64,000 bases of DNA from JAAYDF01 sp964511155 (GTDB lineage: Bacteria; Planctomycetota; Phycisphaerae; UBA1845; PWPN01). The stretch is from positions 1 to 64,000 of the forward strand of contig CAZEEJ010000004.1 in the NCBI GenBank assembly GCA_964511155.1, read 5' to 3'. A program made the translations under genes and the position numbers. Below are positions 33,643-42,633 of the stretch, in pieces. A model generated the notes under the pieces. That model had not been told where the DNA came from. It made no database searches and was given only the letters and a program-made list of their open reading frames with translations. Positions within the stretch are counted from its first letter, which is position 1, and the number at the start of each line of letters is the position of its first letter.

Positions 33643-36096
33643 GTGAAACAGAAACCCACCACACGACAGGAGGCCCGGCGACAGGACGCCCGACGCCGGC
33701 TCAGCCAGCAGCGGACGACGCTGTGGCAACAGTTCATCCATCCCCGCCACCCGGCAGGGTTCCTGGTGTGGGCCGGCTTTTACGTCGCGGTGGTCGTCAT
33801 CATGCAGGCGGGCAGCAAGTCCATGCCCCGCCGCCTGGGCGAACTGGTTGACAACGACATCACCGCACGGGTGGCCTTCGAGATCGTGGACACGGTTGCG
33901 ACGCAGGACCAACGGCAGGTAGCCGCCGCCGCCGCACCGGACGTTTACCTCCGCAACCCGGTTCCCCTGGCCTCCATCCGCGGCAAGCTGACGGAGCTGC
34001 TGGCCCTCGCGAAGGCATCGGCGGGCGATCAGGCCCAGTTCACTGAGCAGGCGACCGCCAAGGGCTGGGCGATTACCGAGGAGGGCTTCGAGGCCCTCAA
34101 GCCCTTCTGCGAGGAAGGTCGGGGCAGCGCGTATGAGGCCCTGGTCAACGCGCTGGTGGCCGACTTCGGCCGGACGTACATCGTCCACAAACCGGACACG
34201 TCCGACCGCGAAACCACGCCCCGGACCTCGATCCTGCGCAGCAAGGAACAGGACCGGACGATGGAGACGGAGATCCTCACCAACCAGCTCCGGTACATCA
34301 CCGACGCGCGGGCGGTCCGGCAACTCGCCGAGCAGGCAGCGGCACGGCACTTCCCCGTCCCCCTGCACACCCCGGTAGCCAGCCTGATCGCCCAGACCCT
34401 GCTGGGCTCGCCGGGCAAGGATCCGCCGACGCTGACCCCGCTGTGGCGCTACGATGCGCCGGCGACCGCGGAAGCCATCAAGGAGGCCCAGGAGGGCGTC
34501 CGCCCGATCACCATCCGCAAGCAGCCGGGCGACCTGCTGGTCCGGGCGGGAACGATTCTATCGAGCCCGGAGTTCGAGTTGCTCCATACCGAACACGAGG
34601 AATACCTGCGAGCGGAGAAGAGCGTCCCCGAACTGTATCGCAAGAAACTGCTGACCGAACTGGGGATGGCGGTACTGCTGCTGATGGTGACGGTGGGGCT
34701 GGCGGCGTACACCGCCGCGTACCAGGACCGGATCTTCGAGAAACCGGCACGGACGCTGGCCCTGGCGGCCCTGCTAGCGGCAGTCATTCTGGGCAGTCGG
34801 CTGCTGGACCAGGTGCAGTTCCCTTCTCACCCGCCGGCCGAGTTCGCCGCCGGGCTGATCGTGATCGCAGCCATGCTGTTGACGATCGCCTACAACCAGC
34901 GGTTCGCCTTCGGGTGCGGGGCGGGACTGGCCATCCTGGTGACGCTGGCCTGCCGGGGCGACTTCGAGCTCTTCCTGACGCTGATGGTCGGGATGTCGGT
35001 GGCCGTCTTCGCGCTGAATGAAATCCGCACGCGCAGCAAGGTTGTGGCGGTGGGGGCGATGGCCGGGGCCGGTGCGTTGTTGGCGTCGCTGGCCACCGGG
35101 CTGCTCGCCGGCCAGGATCTCAAGTACGTGGTGGCCCACGCCCTGGCGGCGGGGGGCACGGCCTTGTTCGCCGGGTTTATCGTACAGGGCATTCTGCCGC
35201 ATTTCGAGCGGTTGTTCAGTATCGCCACAAGCATGACCCTGCTGGAATGGTGCGATGCGAGCCGGCCACTGCTTCGCCGCCTCGCACAGGAGGCCCCTGG
35301 CACTTACAGCCACTCCCTGATCATCAGCCAAATGGCCGAGGAGGCCGCCGAGTCCATCGGGGCCAACGGCCTGCTGGCCCGCGTCGGAGCCCTCTACCAC
35401 GACATCGGCAAGACGCAGAAGGCCGCCTATTTCGTCGAGAACCAGGAAGCGCGGATGAACCGCCACGATCGGCTCTCGCCGACCATGAGCCTGCTGGTCA
35501 TCACCGGGCACGTCAAGGACGGGCTGGAGATGGCCAGGGCGTACGGGCTGCCTCGGGCCCTGCACCAGTTCATTCTGGAACATCACGGAACGACGGTGGT
35601 GAAGTACTTCCACCACGCGGCCACCGAGGCTGCCGCGCGCAACACGGGCCGGCACGACCGCGAGGTATCCGAGAGCGAGTTCCGTTACCCGGGACCGCGG
35701 CCGCGGACGCGCGAGTCGGCCATCCTGATGCTCTGTGACGGCTGCGAAGGAGCGGTGCGGGCCCTGGCGGAGCCGACCCCCGGACGCATCGAAAGCACCG
35801 TACACATGGTGGTCATGGACCGGCTCACGGACGGGCAATTCGACGATTGCGACATCACCATGCGCGATCTGAGCATGGTCGAGCAGTCGATCGTGAAGAG
35901 CCTGTGCGCGATCCACCACGGCCGCATCAAGTACCCCAAGGACACGCGTGAGTCGTCGGGGGAAGCCCGGCGGCCCCCGACGGCCCCTGAGCCGGCGGGG
36001 ACTGGGCTGCGTCCCGCGGCGCCGCCCGAGGAGGATCCGGCTTCGGCGTCGCCCTCCCCCGCGCCTCGTACTCGGGAGGTTGCACGCCAGGCGTGA
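33643..36096 (+). CDS. pgpH: 7TM-HD phosphohydrolase (PgpH-like cyclic-dinucleotide phosphodiesterase)
   Basis: 817 residues. A GTG start at 33643; the N-terminus has a membrane segment, then an extracellular 7TM-HDED-like region (residues about 60-330), a block of seven helices (about 335-530) and a cytoplasmic HD domain with SHSLIISQMAE, ALYHDIGKTQ and LEHHGTTVVKYFHH. Homologues such as Listeria PgpH degrade c-di-AMP. The last 70 residues are Pro/Glu-rich and probably disordered. Overlaps ybeY by four bases (GTGA). No obvious diadenylate cyclase in the window. Confidence 0.92.
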   Translation: MKQKPTTRQEARRQDARRRLSQQRTTLWQQFIHPRHPAGFLVWAGFYVAVVVIMQAGSKSMPRRLGELVDNDITARVAFEIVDTVATQDQRQVAAAAAPDVYLRNPVPLASIRGKLTELLALAKASAGDQAQFTEQATAKGWAITEEGFEALKPFCEEGRGSAYEALVNALVADFGRTYIVHKPDTSDRETTPRTSILRSKEQDRTMETEILTNQLRYITDARAVRQLAEQAAARHFPVPLHTPVASLIAQTLLGSPGKDPPTLTPLWRYDAPATAEAIKEAQEGVRPITIRKQPGDLLVRAGTILSSPEFELLHTEHEEYLRAEKSVPELYRKKLLTELGMAVLLLMVTVGLAAYTAAYQDRIFEKPARTLALAALLAAVILGSRLLDQVQFPSHPPAEFAAGLIVIAAMLLTIAYNQRFAFGCGAGLAILVTLACRGDFELFLTLMVGMSVAVFALNEIRTRSKVVAVGAMAGAGALLASLATGLLAGQDLKYVVAHALAAGGTALFAGFIVQGILPHFERLFSIATSMTLLEWCDASRPLLRRLAQEAPGTYSHSLIISQMAEEAAESIGANGLLARVGALYHDIGKTQKAAYFVENQEARMNRHDRLSPTMSLLVITGHVKDGLEMARAYGLPRALHQFILEHHGTTVVKYFHHAATEAAARNTGRHDREVSESEFRYPGPRPRTRESAILMLCDGCEGAVRALAEPTPGRIESTVHMVVMDRLTDGQFDDCDITMRDLSMVEQSIVKSLCAIHHGRIKYPKDTRESSGEARRPPTAPEPAGTGLRPAAPPEEDPASASPSPAPRTREVARQA

Positions 36097-36581
36097 ACGA
36101 ACCGAAGGACAGTTCCGGCGACGACGACGGTCCAGGTCGCGTGACCGTGCGCAGTCTGGTCCGCGTGAAAGGCCTCACCGCCAGACGGCTGGCTCGGGCG
36201 GTGCGTGCCGCGATGGGTGACCGGGTCATTCGATCCGTGAGCGTGGCCGTGGTCAACGATGCCACGATCGCCGACCTGCACCAGCGTTTCCTGGGCGATC
36301 CCGCCCCCACCGACGTACTGAGTTTCGATCTGAGGGATGATCCTTCCGCGGAGGCCATCGACGGTGAGATCGTGGTCTCAGCGGAGACGGCGGCCCGTCA
36401 GGCCCAGCAACTCGGAATCGCTCTGGACCAGGAGATTCTCCGTTACGTTGTCCATGGCGCGCTCCATCTGGTAGGCTACGACGACGCGACGGCGGCACAG
36501 CGCCGGCAAATGCGGGCGCGGGAGGATCGGGTGCTGGCACATTTGGCGGCAACCGGTCGCCCGAAAGCCCGCCGGCAATAA
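36093..36581 (+). CDS. ybeY: Endoribonuclease YbeY
   Basis: 162 residues from GTG. The family is a zinc-dependent RNase and 16S rRNA maturation factor. Core HQRFLGDPAPTDVLSFDLRD and the zinc motif HGALHLVGYDD are present: His121 and His125, but the third ligand position is Asp131 where the usual motif HGxLHLxGYDH has His. Asp can coordinate zinc, so activity is possible. It sits between pgpH and the corC-like gene, its common context. The first ~18 residues are extra. Confidence 0.93.
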   Translation: MNEPKDSSGDDDGPGRVTVRSLVRVKGLTARRLARAVRAAMGDRVIRSVSVAVVNDATIADLHQRFLGDPAPTDVLSFDLRDDPSAEAIDGEIVVSAETAARQAQQLGIALDQEILRYVVHGALHLVGYDDATAAQRRQMRAREDRVLAHLAATGRPKARRQ

Positions 36582-36607
36582 CACCTGTGACTGGAGGAAT
36601 CCACGAC

Positions 36608-37882
36608 GTGTTTCAAACCGAACTGTGGGCCGCCCTGGCACTCACCGCCCTGATCACCCTCTCTACGACCGCTCACGTCGCCATTCGCCATTGTTCGCGC
36701 GTGCGGCTTTCCGAGCGGCTGGATCGCGTGGGCCGGGGCGCTCGGCTTCAACAGTTCATCGACCACCGCGCCACGCTGATCTTCTGCTCGTCGGTCGTGC
36801 GGATCGCCGCGATCCTGGCTCTGGCGCTGCTGATTACCCACATGCTCGCCCCTGCCGGCGGCCGTGAAACCCTGGCACAGTATCTGGGCGCCTTCAGCAT
36901 CTCCGTGGTCGTCGTGCTCGTCTTCGGCGTGGCCATTCCCAACGCCTGGGCCCAATACGGAGACGACGCGTTCCTGGTGGCCACGTTGCCCGTGCTGCTG
37001 GGCTTGCGCTATGTGTTCACGCCCCTGTTGGCGTTCGAGCGGTTGGCCGACGGCCTGGTGCGCCGACTGGCCGGCGTGCCCAAGAGCGACGCGAAGCAGG
37101 ACGAAGCCGACCAGATCGAAAAGGAGATCCTCGGGGCGGTCAGCGAAGGCGAGTTGGCCGGCGCCGTCCACGAGCAGGACGCCGAGATGATCGAGTCCGT
37201 CATGGCCTTCCGCGACAAGGACGTGGCGGACATCATGACCCCCCGGACCGAAATCGCCGCCCTACCGGCCACCGCCACGCTGATCGAGGCCAAGGAGTTC
37301 ATCACCCGCGTCGGGCACTCGCGCATACCGGTCTACGCGGAGAGCCTCGACGACGTGCGCGGCGTGCTCTACGCCAAGGACTTGCTCATGCTCGAGGATC
37401 GCGACTTCTTCGATCCCACCGAGGTGATGCGCAAGGTGCCGTTCGTACCGGAGACCAAGAAGGTCTCGGACCTGCTGGCGGAGATGCGCGAGAAACAGGT
37501 CCACCTGGCCATCGTGGTGGACGAGTACGGCGGGACCGCGGGGCTGGTCAGCATCGAGGACATCGTCGAGGAGATCATCGGGGACATTGCCGACGAGTAC
37601 GAGCCGCCCGAGCCCGAGCCGATGCGTCGAATCGACCCGCACACCCTGGAGATCGACGCCCGGGTACACATCGACGAGCTGAACGAGGAGCTCGACGTCG
37701 AGCTGCCCGAGGGCCCGGACTACGACACGGTCGGCGGATTCCTGTTCAGCGAGATGGGCAAGATCCCGATCGCCGGCGAGGAGCTGCGTTATCAGAACGT
37801 ACGGTTCCACGTCCTGGACGCCGAGGAGCGCAAGATCAACCGCCTGCGGGTCGAGGTCTTGCCGGAAGAGCCGGGAGAGTGA
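36608..37882 (+). CDS. CNNM/CBS-domain transporter-like protein (CorC/HlyC family)
   Basis: 424 residues. The start GTG at 36608 is preferred because GGAGG lies ten bases upstream; an earlier in-frame GTG at 36587 lacks a site. Three or four membrane helices in the CNNM region (about 1-150), then paired CBS domains (ADIMTPRTEIAALPATATLI; VIVDEYGGTAGLVSIEDI) and a CorC_HlyC C-terminal domain. Members are proposed Mg2+/Co2+ efflux proteins. Last gene of the phoH-pgpH-ybeY run. Confidence 0.92.
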   Translation: MFQTELWAALALTALITLSTTAHVAIRHCSRVRLSERLDRVGRGARLQQFIDHRATLIFCSSVVRIAAILALALLITHMLAPAGGRETLAQYLGAFSISVVVVLVFGVAIPNAWAQYGDDAFLVATLPVLLGLRYVFTPLLAFERLADGLVRRLAGVPKSDAKQDEADQIEKEILGAVSEGELAGAVHEQDAEMIESVMAFRDKDVADIMTPRTEIAALPATATLIEAKEFITRVGHSRIPVYAESLDDVRGVLYAKDLLMLEDRDFFDPTEVMRKVPFVPETKKVSDLLAEMREKQVHLAIVVDEYGGTAGLVSIEDIVEEIIGDIADEYEPPEPEPMRRIDPHTLEIDARVHIDELNEELDVELPEGPDYDTVGGFLFSEMGKIPIAGEELRYQNVRFHVLDAEERKINRLRVEVLPEEPGE

Positions 37883-37934
37883 GCAACGAACGTGGCGGTC
37901 GCGCGGTGCGGTATCTTGCCTTTAGGCGATATGA

Positions 37935-37957
37935 AGTGTATACTCATAGTGTATACT
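37935..37957. promoter_or_regulatory. Direct repeat operator upstream of Phd/VapC pair
   Basis: AGTGTATACT at 37935-37944 and 37948-37957, each containing a GTATAC palindrome core. It lies 46 bp before the antitoxin start, the position expected for toxin-antitoxin autoregulation. Confidence 0.6.
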
Positions 37958-38002
37958 CTGGTCAGTCCTTGGCCAAGGGATGCTGACCCAGGAGTGCCCG
38001 AC

Positions 38003-38257
38003 ATGAAGGCCTCATTTGTCGACTTGCGGAAGAAATCGAGTGAGATCATCCGTGCATTGGACCGCAATGAACGGGTAACCGTTCTCTATCGCGGCCGCCC
38101 CAAGGCGGTCATGCATCCCGTTGGAGCGGAAGACGGCTCCGCGGTTTCCCGCGTCACAGGCCATCCTGCTTTCGGTCTGTGGGCAGGCCGACAGGATATA
38201 ACAGACGTGGCTGACCATGTCCGCAAGCTACGACAAGGGCGGTTCCTTGATCTTTGA
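38003..38257 (+). CDS. Phd/YefM-type antitoxin
   Basis: 84 residues. MKASFVDLRKKSSEIIRALD is the Phd/YefM DNA-binding start, followed by NERVTVLYRGRPKAVMHPV and a C-terminal helix for toxin binding. AGGAG precedes the ATG. It overlaps the toxin gene by 11 bp when the toxin starts at 38247. It neutralises the adjacent PIN RNase and represses its own promoter (family knowledge). Confidence 0.9.
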   Translation: MKASFVDLRKKSSEIIRALDRNERVTVLYRGRPKAVMHPVGAEDGSAVSRVTGHPAFGLWAGRQDITDVADHVRKLRQGRFLDL

Positions 38258-38624
38258 TACTGACGTGTTGATCTGGGTGCTGCGCGGCAATGCGAAAGCC
38301 GCCCGGGCCGTGGGGAAGGCCGATGCCCGGGCCATCTCCGTGGTGTCATATATGGAGCTGCTTCAAGGGGCGCGCGACAAGCGTGAGGTGAAGGTGATCA
38401 GGGGCTTCTTGGTCGACCTGGGCTTCCAGACACTCCCATTGACGGAGAACATCGGGCATCGGGCGTCCGTCTACGTGGAGGAGTACGGTCTTGCGGTCGC
38501 GATGAGCGTGGCCGATGCGTTGATTGCCGCCACGGCCGTCGATTATCGTAGCGCACTGTTCACCGGGAACCGCAGACACTACAAGCATATCAAGGAGCTT
38601 GAACTGAAGCTCTTTCGGCCGTAG
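38247..38624 (+). CDS. VapC-like PIN-domain toxin
   Basis: 125 residues from TTG, giving MIFDTDVLIWVLRGN, exactly the PIN start; a longer start at 38217 is possible. Acid residues Asp4 (IFDTD), Glu (VVSYMELLQGAR), Asp (MSVADALIAATA) and a late Asp or Asn (LFTGNRRHY) make the PIN catalytic set. A site-specific RNase toxin, usually against tRNA or rRNA. The genes downstream are unrelated, so this is a two-gene unit. Confidence 0.9.
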   Translation: MIFDTDVLIWVLRGNAKAARAVGKADARAISVVSYMELLQGARDKREVKVIRGFLVDLGFQTLPLTENIGHRASVYVEEYGLAVAMSVADALIAATAVDYRSALFTGNRRHYKHIKELELKLFRP

Positions 38625-38843
38625 GCCCACGCCCGTGATCCGCTCAGCGGTTTCTTGCTGAAAGCGTCCCACTGCGCGGGCCTGCGAAGCCGCAAGCGGC
38701 ACGGTGACGCGGCTTGATCTTTGATGGGACGCGGGGCCGACGAGCGACGGGCTGGCCTTTCGCGGCACCGGCTGTATAATCCGCACGTCCATTCGGGTAA
38801 CGGGCCGGGCGAAAACCAACAGCAACGGAGGTCTGACGAGGAT

Positions 38844-39785
38844 ATGACCAAGCGAGCGAAGATCACGATCATCGGCGGCGGAAACGTCGGGGCAACCTGT
38901 GCTCATTGGGCGGCGGCCAAGGAGCTGGGCGACGTCGTCCTGGTGGACATCATCGAGGGCATGCCGCAGGGCAAGGCCCTGGACCTGCGTCAGGCGTCAC
39001 CGATCGAGCGATTCGACTGCGAGGTCATCGGCACCAACAACTACGAAGACACCACCGGCAGCGACGTGGTCATCATCACCTCCGGCCTGGCCCGCAAGCC
39101 GGGCATGAGCCGCGACGACCTGCTGGCCAAGAACGTCGAGATCGTCCGCAGCGTAGCCCAACAGGCGGCCCGGTACAGCCCGGAGGCGGTGCTCATCGTG
39201 GTCAGCAACCCGCTGGACGCGATGGTTTATACGGCGTGGAAGGCCTCCGGCTTCCCCACGCAGCGGGTGGTCGGGCAGGCCGGCATCCTCGACACCGCCC
39301 GCTACCGCACGTTCATCGCCATGGAGCTGGGGTGCAGCGTCGAGGACATCACCGCCCTGCTGCTCGGCGGGCACGGCGACGACATGGTGCCACTGCCCAG
39401 CTACACCTCGGTAGCCGGCATCCCCGTGACGCACCTGATCCCCAAGGACCGTTTGGACGCGATTGTCGACCGGGCCCGCAAGGGCGGCGGCGAAATCGTC
39501 GGCCTACTCAAAACCGGCAGCGCGTACTACGCCCCGGCGGCCGCCTCCGTCCAGATGGCCGAAGCGATCATCAAGGACAAGCGTCGCATCCTGCCCTGTG
39601 CCGCCTACTGCGACCAGGAGTACGGCATCGGCGGCTACTTCGTCGGCGTGCCCTGCATGCTCGGCCGCAACGGCGTCGAGAAGGTCATCGAGGTCCCCCT
39701 GGCCCCCGATGAGCAGGCCGCCTTCCAGGTCAGCATCGACCACGTCAAGGAACTGGTCGCTGCGGCTGAGAAGCTGTTGGGATAA
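38844..39785 (+). CDS. mdh: Malate dehydrogenase (LDH-like, homotetrameric)
   Basis: 313 residues, NAD-dependent oxidation of malate to oxaloacetate in the TCA cycle. The Rossmann motif ITIIGGGNVGATCAHWAA, the substrate loop SGLARKPGMSRDDLL (Arg of the malate type rather than Gln of lactate dehydrogenase) and catalytic His in LLGGHGDDMVPL are intact. Start ATG at 38844. A fragment similar to 39564-39625 reappears at 42438-42499. Confidence 0.95.
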   Translation: MTKRAKITIIGGGNVGATCAHWAAAKELGDVVLVDIIEGMPQGKALDLRQASPIERFDCEVIGTNNYEDTTGSDVVIITSGLARKPGMSRDDLLAKNVEIVRSVAQQAARYSPEAVLIVVSNPLDAMVYTAWKASGFPTQRVVGQAGILDTARYRTFIAMELGCSVEDITALLLGGHGDDMVPLPSYTSVAGIPVTHLIPKDRLDAIVDRARKGGGEIVGLLKTGSAYYAPAAASVQMAEAIIKDKRRILPCAAYCDQEYGIGGYFVGVPCMLGRNGVEKVIEVPLAPDEQAAFQVSIDHVKELVAAAEKLLG

Positions 39786-39881
39786 CCCCGAGCGTCAAGC
39801 CCCACGAGCCCGAAGCGCCAGCGCCGGGGCCGCGGAGCGTAGCGACGTACCCCAAGGAGCCCGCCCCGGCGGACAAGCTGT

Positions 39882-39909
39882 AGTGGTGACGTTTTGCCTC
39901 GTCACCACT
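39882..39909. terminator. Terminator-like hairpin after mdh
   Basis: AGTGGTGACG and CGTCACCACT form a perfect 10-bp stem with an 8-nt loop about 100 bp past the mdh stop. No T-run follows, so factor-independent termination is not established. Confidence 0.4.
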
Positions 39910-40034
39910 GTTCGATGGCTGGCATAGGAGCGTTTCTGCGGAATAGCCGAATAGCGCGATCCATCTTGGGCGATTGACTTACCGCTAGTGACTTCGGATA
40001 ATGTTTGGGGGAGTCGGCACAAAGGGAGACGATC

Positions 40035-40229
40035 ATGAAGGGTATCAAGAAGGGTCAGGTGATCCTCCTGGAGCACGAGCCTGAGGTGCCGGATGGTACC
40101 GAGGTGGAGATTGTCCTGCCCACCGAGTGGGAAGCGCAGCGAAACAGCCTGCTCTCCGTGGGCTACCACCCGGACTTCGGCCGCGAAGTCGAGGAGGCCC
40201 AAAGGGCATGGAACCCACCCAAGTTCTGA
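40035..40229 (+). CDS. Putative small antitoxin of the VapC pair
   Basis: 64 residues: MKGIKKGQVILLEHEPEVPD followed by GTEVEIVLPTEWEAQ. The N-terminal half resembles AbrB/SpoVT or similar small swapped-hairpin antitoxins (beta strands), the C-terminal half is acidic. It overlaps the PIN gene by 22 bp. AAAGGGAGACG precedes the ATG. Function is inferred from the pairing with the PIN toxin. Confidence 0.75.
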   Translation: MKGIKKGQVILLEHEPEVPDGTEVEIVLPTEWEAQRNSLLSVGYHPDFGREVEEAQRAWNPPKF

Positions 40230-40606
40230 TCGACACGAACCTCTTTATCGAGCATATCCGGGCCAAGCAGAAAGAAACCACCTCGCTGGCCCGCATCCAG
40301 GAACAACGCCACCGGTTGGTCACATCCAGTATCGTCGTGGCCGAGCTCTGCTATGGGGCTCGATCAGACCTGCTGCGTGCCGAGGTTGAGAAGGTTCTTT
40401 ACGGTGTCGAGATTCTACCCTTCACGGTCCAGATCGCCTGGCAGATTGCCGCCGAAGCGGAGCGACAGAAGAGCGCGGGGGGGGTCATCGGCTTTCGTGA
40501 CCTGGCCATCGCCTGCACGGCACTCATCGAACACCTCCCGGTTGCGACACATAACCGGGCAGAGTTTACTCGCGTGCAGAACCTTCGGCTGTTTGACTGG
40601 CGGTGA
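40208..40606 (+). CDS. VapC-like PIN-domain toxin
   Basis: 132 residues from ATG 40208. PTQVLIDTNLFIEHIR (Asp), SSIVVAELCYGARSD (Glu), GFRDLAIACTALIEHLPVAT (Asp) and THNRAEFTRVQNL (Asn/Glu) are the PIN catalytic set. A predicted Mg2+-dependent RNase toxin. Distinct from the PIN protein at 38247; the two units lie on either side of mdh. Confidence 0.9.
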   Translation: MEPTQVLIDTNLFIEHIRAKQKETTSLARIQEQRHRLVTSSIVVAELCYGARSDLLRAEVEKVLYGVEILPFTVQIAWQIAAEAERQKSAGGVIGFRDLAIACTALIEHLPVATHNRAEFTRVQNLRLFDWR

Positions 40607-40659
40607 CCTTATTCCGGGGGGATCGGGCCTCTCGCCGGCCGGACGCAGAGAGGATCATC

Positions 40660-41523
40660 ATGCGAATACCACGTTATTGGGCGAAGGCGGAGCAGTCCGG
40701 CGCGGATCACCGTGGGGGGCAGGTGCGTTTTCGCGTATGGGGATGGTCCTTCGACAGCCTCGCCGAGGCCACGCGTCATGCGGCCGCGAGGGCCAGATCG
40801 ATCTGCGATCTGGTTGCCACCGGCGAAAAACGCGATGCGTACGACTACCTCGAGCATCCGCTGAGAGAGGAGATTGTGCAGTCCGTCGGGGCACCCGGCG
40901 AGGAATCGGCGATCATCACGCGTAACCGCTACGGCGTTCTGGTGCTCAATTGCCGCTCGGTGTGCTTCGCGGACGTCGATCATGCACGAACCGGTTCGGG
41001 CGGCATCATCGATGCATTGCGGTGCCTCTTCTCCGCCCGCCACCGACGGGAGAAGGCACAGGCGAACCGGCAGGCCACGCTTCAGAGGGTCCGTCACTGG
41101 TTGCAGCAGCATCCGGATCATTCCTGCCGAGTCTATGAAACGGCCGCGGGCCTCCGCCTGCTTTTCACGGACCGGCACTACGACCCGGTTTCCGAGGAGG
41201 TCTCATCGCTGCTTTCCCATCTGGGCAGCGATGCGCTATATCGGAGGTTGACGCTGCGGCAGGAATGCTTCCGTGCCCGCCTCACTCCCAAGCCTTGGCG
41301 CTGCGGGTGCCGTCAGCCGCCGAACCGCTACCCATGGGAGCGCGTTGAGGATGAGCGCAGGTATCGCGCATGGCAGCAGGAGTACGAAGCCAAGGCCCAA
41401 GGATACGCCGTCTGCCGTCTGCTGGAGATCCTGGGCAACGGGCTGCTTGATGAGGACTTGGCCCGGATTGTTGAGTTGCACGATCAGTACGCCTGTCGCC
41501 CCGACGACGCCCAACTGGCGTGA
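40660..41523 (+). CDS. Conserved hypothetical protein (MRIPRYWAKAE type)
   Basis: 287 residues from the ATG at 40660, chosen because AGAGAGGATC precedes it. The start MRIPRYWAKAEQSG and RFRVWGWSFDSLAEATRHAA resemble an uncharacterised family that I recall from several phyla; no catalytic motif is obvious. It is basic and soluble with HCGC-type clusters absent, but WRCGCRQPPNRYP near the C-terminus is cysteine-bearing. Unknown role. Confidence 0.75.
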   Translation: MRIPRYWAKAEQSGADHRGGQVRFRVWGWSFDSLAEATRHAAARARSICDLVATGEKRDAYDYLEHPLREEIVQSVGAPGEESAIITRNRYGVLVLNCRSVCFADVDHARTGSGGIIDALRCLFSARHRREKAQANRQATLQRVRHWLQQHPDHSCRVYETAAGLRLLFTDRHYDPVSEEVSSLLSHLGSDALYRRLTLRQECFRARLTPKPWRCGCRQPPNRYPWERVEDERRYRAWQQEYEAKAQGYAVCRLLEILGNGLLDEDLARIVELHDQYACRPDDAQLA

Positions 41524-41603
41524 GGGTTGGTAAGCTGGGTATCCTCCGAGGTAGTCCCCGGCGGATGTTGTGTGTGGCGTGGTATTGACCGGAGCGAACC
41601 GAC

Positions 41604-41987
41604 ATGTGCTGGATTTGCCTGATTGTGCTCCTCCTCCTGCTGGTGGGGCTGCCTGTCGCATGGCTTGTGTCCGAGTTCAAGTCGCAACGGCTATGGGTAC
41701 GCTGTGTGCTCGGATCACTGGCCATTTTGTGTTGTTTCGTAATCACTTGGCCTGCTGTTCGCCTCATTTCTGTGTTTGAATACAATGCCTGGTACGGATC
41801 AGCGTCCCATGAGCTGATCGAGGCGGCCATTTCAGGAATCGAAGCGGGCCAAACGGACGTCGTGTTGAAGGAGCTCAAGCATCTGCGGGAGCAATTCGAG
41901 CCGACCTACGAGAATCGAGGTCGCTACGACCGGTTGGTGGAGGCCGCGGTACAGAACATGACGGTAGCACGAGCTACAAGCCCTTGA
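41604..41987 (+). CDS. Small membrane hypothetical protein
   Basis: 127 residues: two hydrophobic segments (LIVLLLLLVGLPVAWLV; LGSLAILCCFVITWPAVRLI) followed by an acidic cytoplasmic or external helical domain (VVLKELKHLREQFEPTYENR). Not recognised. Probably an accessory gene in the mdh-trmJ interval. Confidence 0.65.
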   Translation: MCWICLIVLLLLLVGLPVAWLVSEFKSQRLWVRCVLGSLAILCCFVITWPAVRLISVFEYNAWYGSASHELIEAAISGIEAGQTDVVLKELKHLREQFEPTYENRGRYDRLVEAAVQNMTVARATSP

Positions 41988-42116
41988 CCAGGATGGGAGG
42001 GCAGCCCCTCGAGAGGTGTAGAGGAGACCAGCGATCTTCGCGATACGAGCCGCAATGCTCCTTATAGGAGTGATACGAGTCGGTTGGCTGCCGGACACGT
42101 GGAATGGAGACGCCCC

Positions 42117-42425
42117 ATGGACTGCCCACACTGTCGAGTTCTGATGAGCGAGGGTTCGTGCCGGATTCATGGCACGCTGTTCGGTTTCCTGGCCGTCGGT
42201 GTATCATACATGAAGCTCTTCTTCACCGACGCCATCAGTTATAGAAAGGTCGAAGTCCTCCAGCCATGGGTGATGCAGAAGAGCCATTATTGCCCGCGAT
42301 GTGGCTCGCTCGTGATCAAGGGAGACCTGGATCCGGATGGTGACATCGCCTGTTTGGGATGCGGCGCAGTGATACCGGCTGGTCAATCAACGTGCGAGAA
42401 ATGCGGCTGGACGTTTGAGGCATAG
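42117..42425 (+). CDS. Zinc-ribbon-like hypothetical protein
   Basis: 102 residues from the ATG at 42117 (GGAGACGCCCC upstream). Three Cys pairs: MDCPHCRVLM, HYCPRCGSLV, and CLGCGAVIP...CEKCGW, which could bind one or two zinc ions. No other domain; the family is not recognised. Confidence 0.7.
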   Translation: MDCPHCRVLMSEGSCRIHGTLFGFLAVGVSYMKLFFTDAISYRKVEVLQPWVMQKSHYCPRCGSLVIKGDLDPDGDIACLGCGAVIPAGQSTCEKCGWTFEA

Positions 42426-42437
42426 CGGATCGCAGGC

Positions 42438-42499
42438 GCGATCATCAAGGACAAGCGTCGCAACCTGCCCTGTGCAGCTTGCTGTGAGCAGGAGTACGG
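42438..42499 (+). pseudogene. 62-bp relic of an mdh-like gene
   Basis: Matches mdh 39564-39625 with six substitutions in 62 bp (GCGATCATCAAGGACAAGCG shared). Three of the six changes are synonymous at third positions. The surrounding bases do not match, and no frame continues on either side, so it is a fragment, not a functional gene. Confidence 0.75.
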
Positions 42500-42633
42500 G
42501 GGATGGTGGGAGCTTGTCGAATTCGTGTTCGGTGGTTCCGCGCGGCAGCGATCCGTGTCGCAAGCGACACGGCTAAACAGAGCCGACGGTCATTGCGTTT
42601 TGGCGCTGAGGGGAGTGGGCTTACAATGACCGC

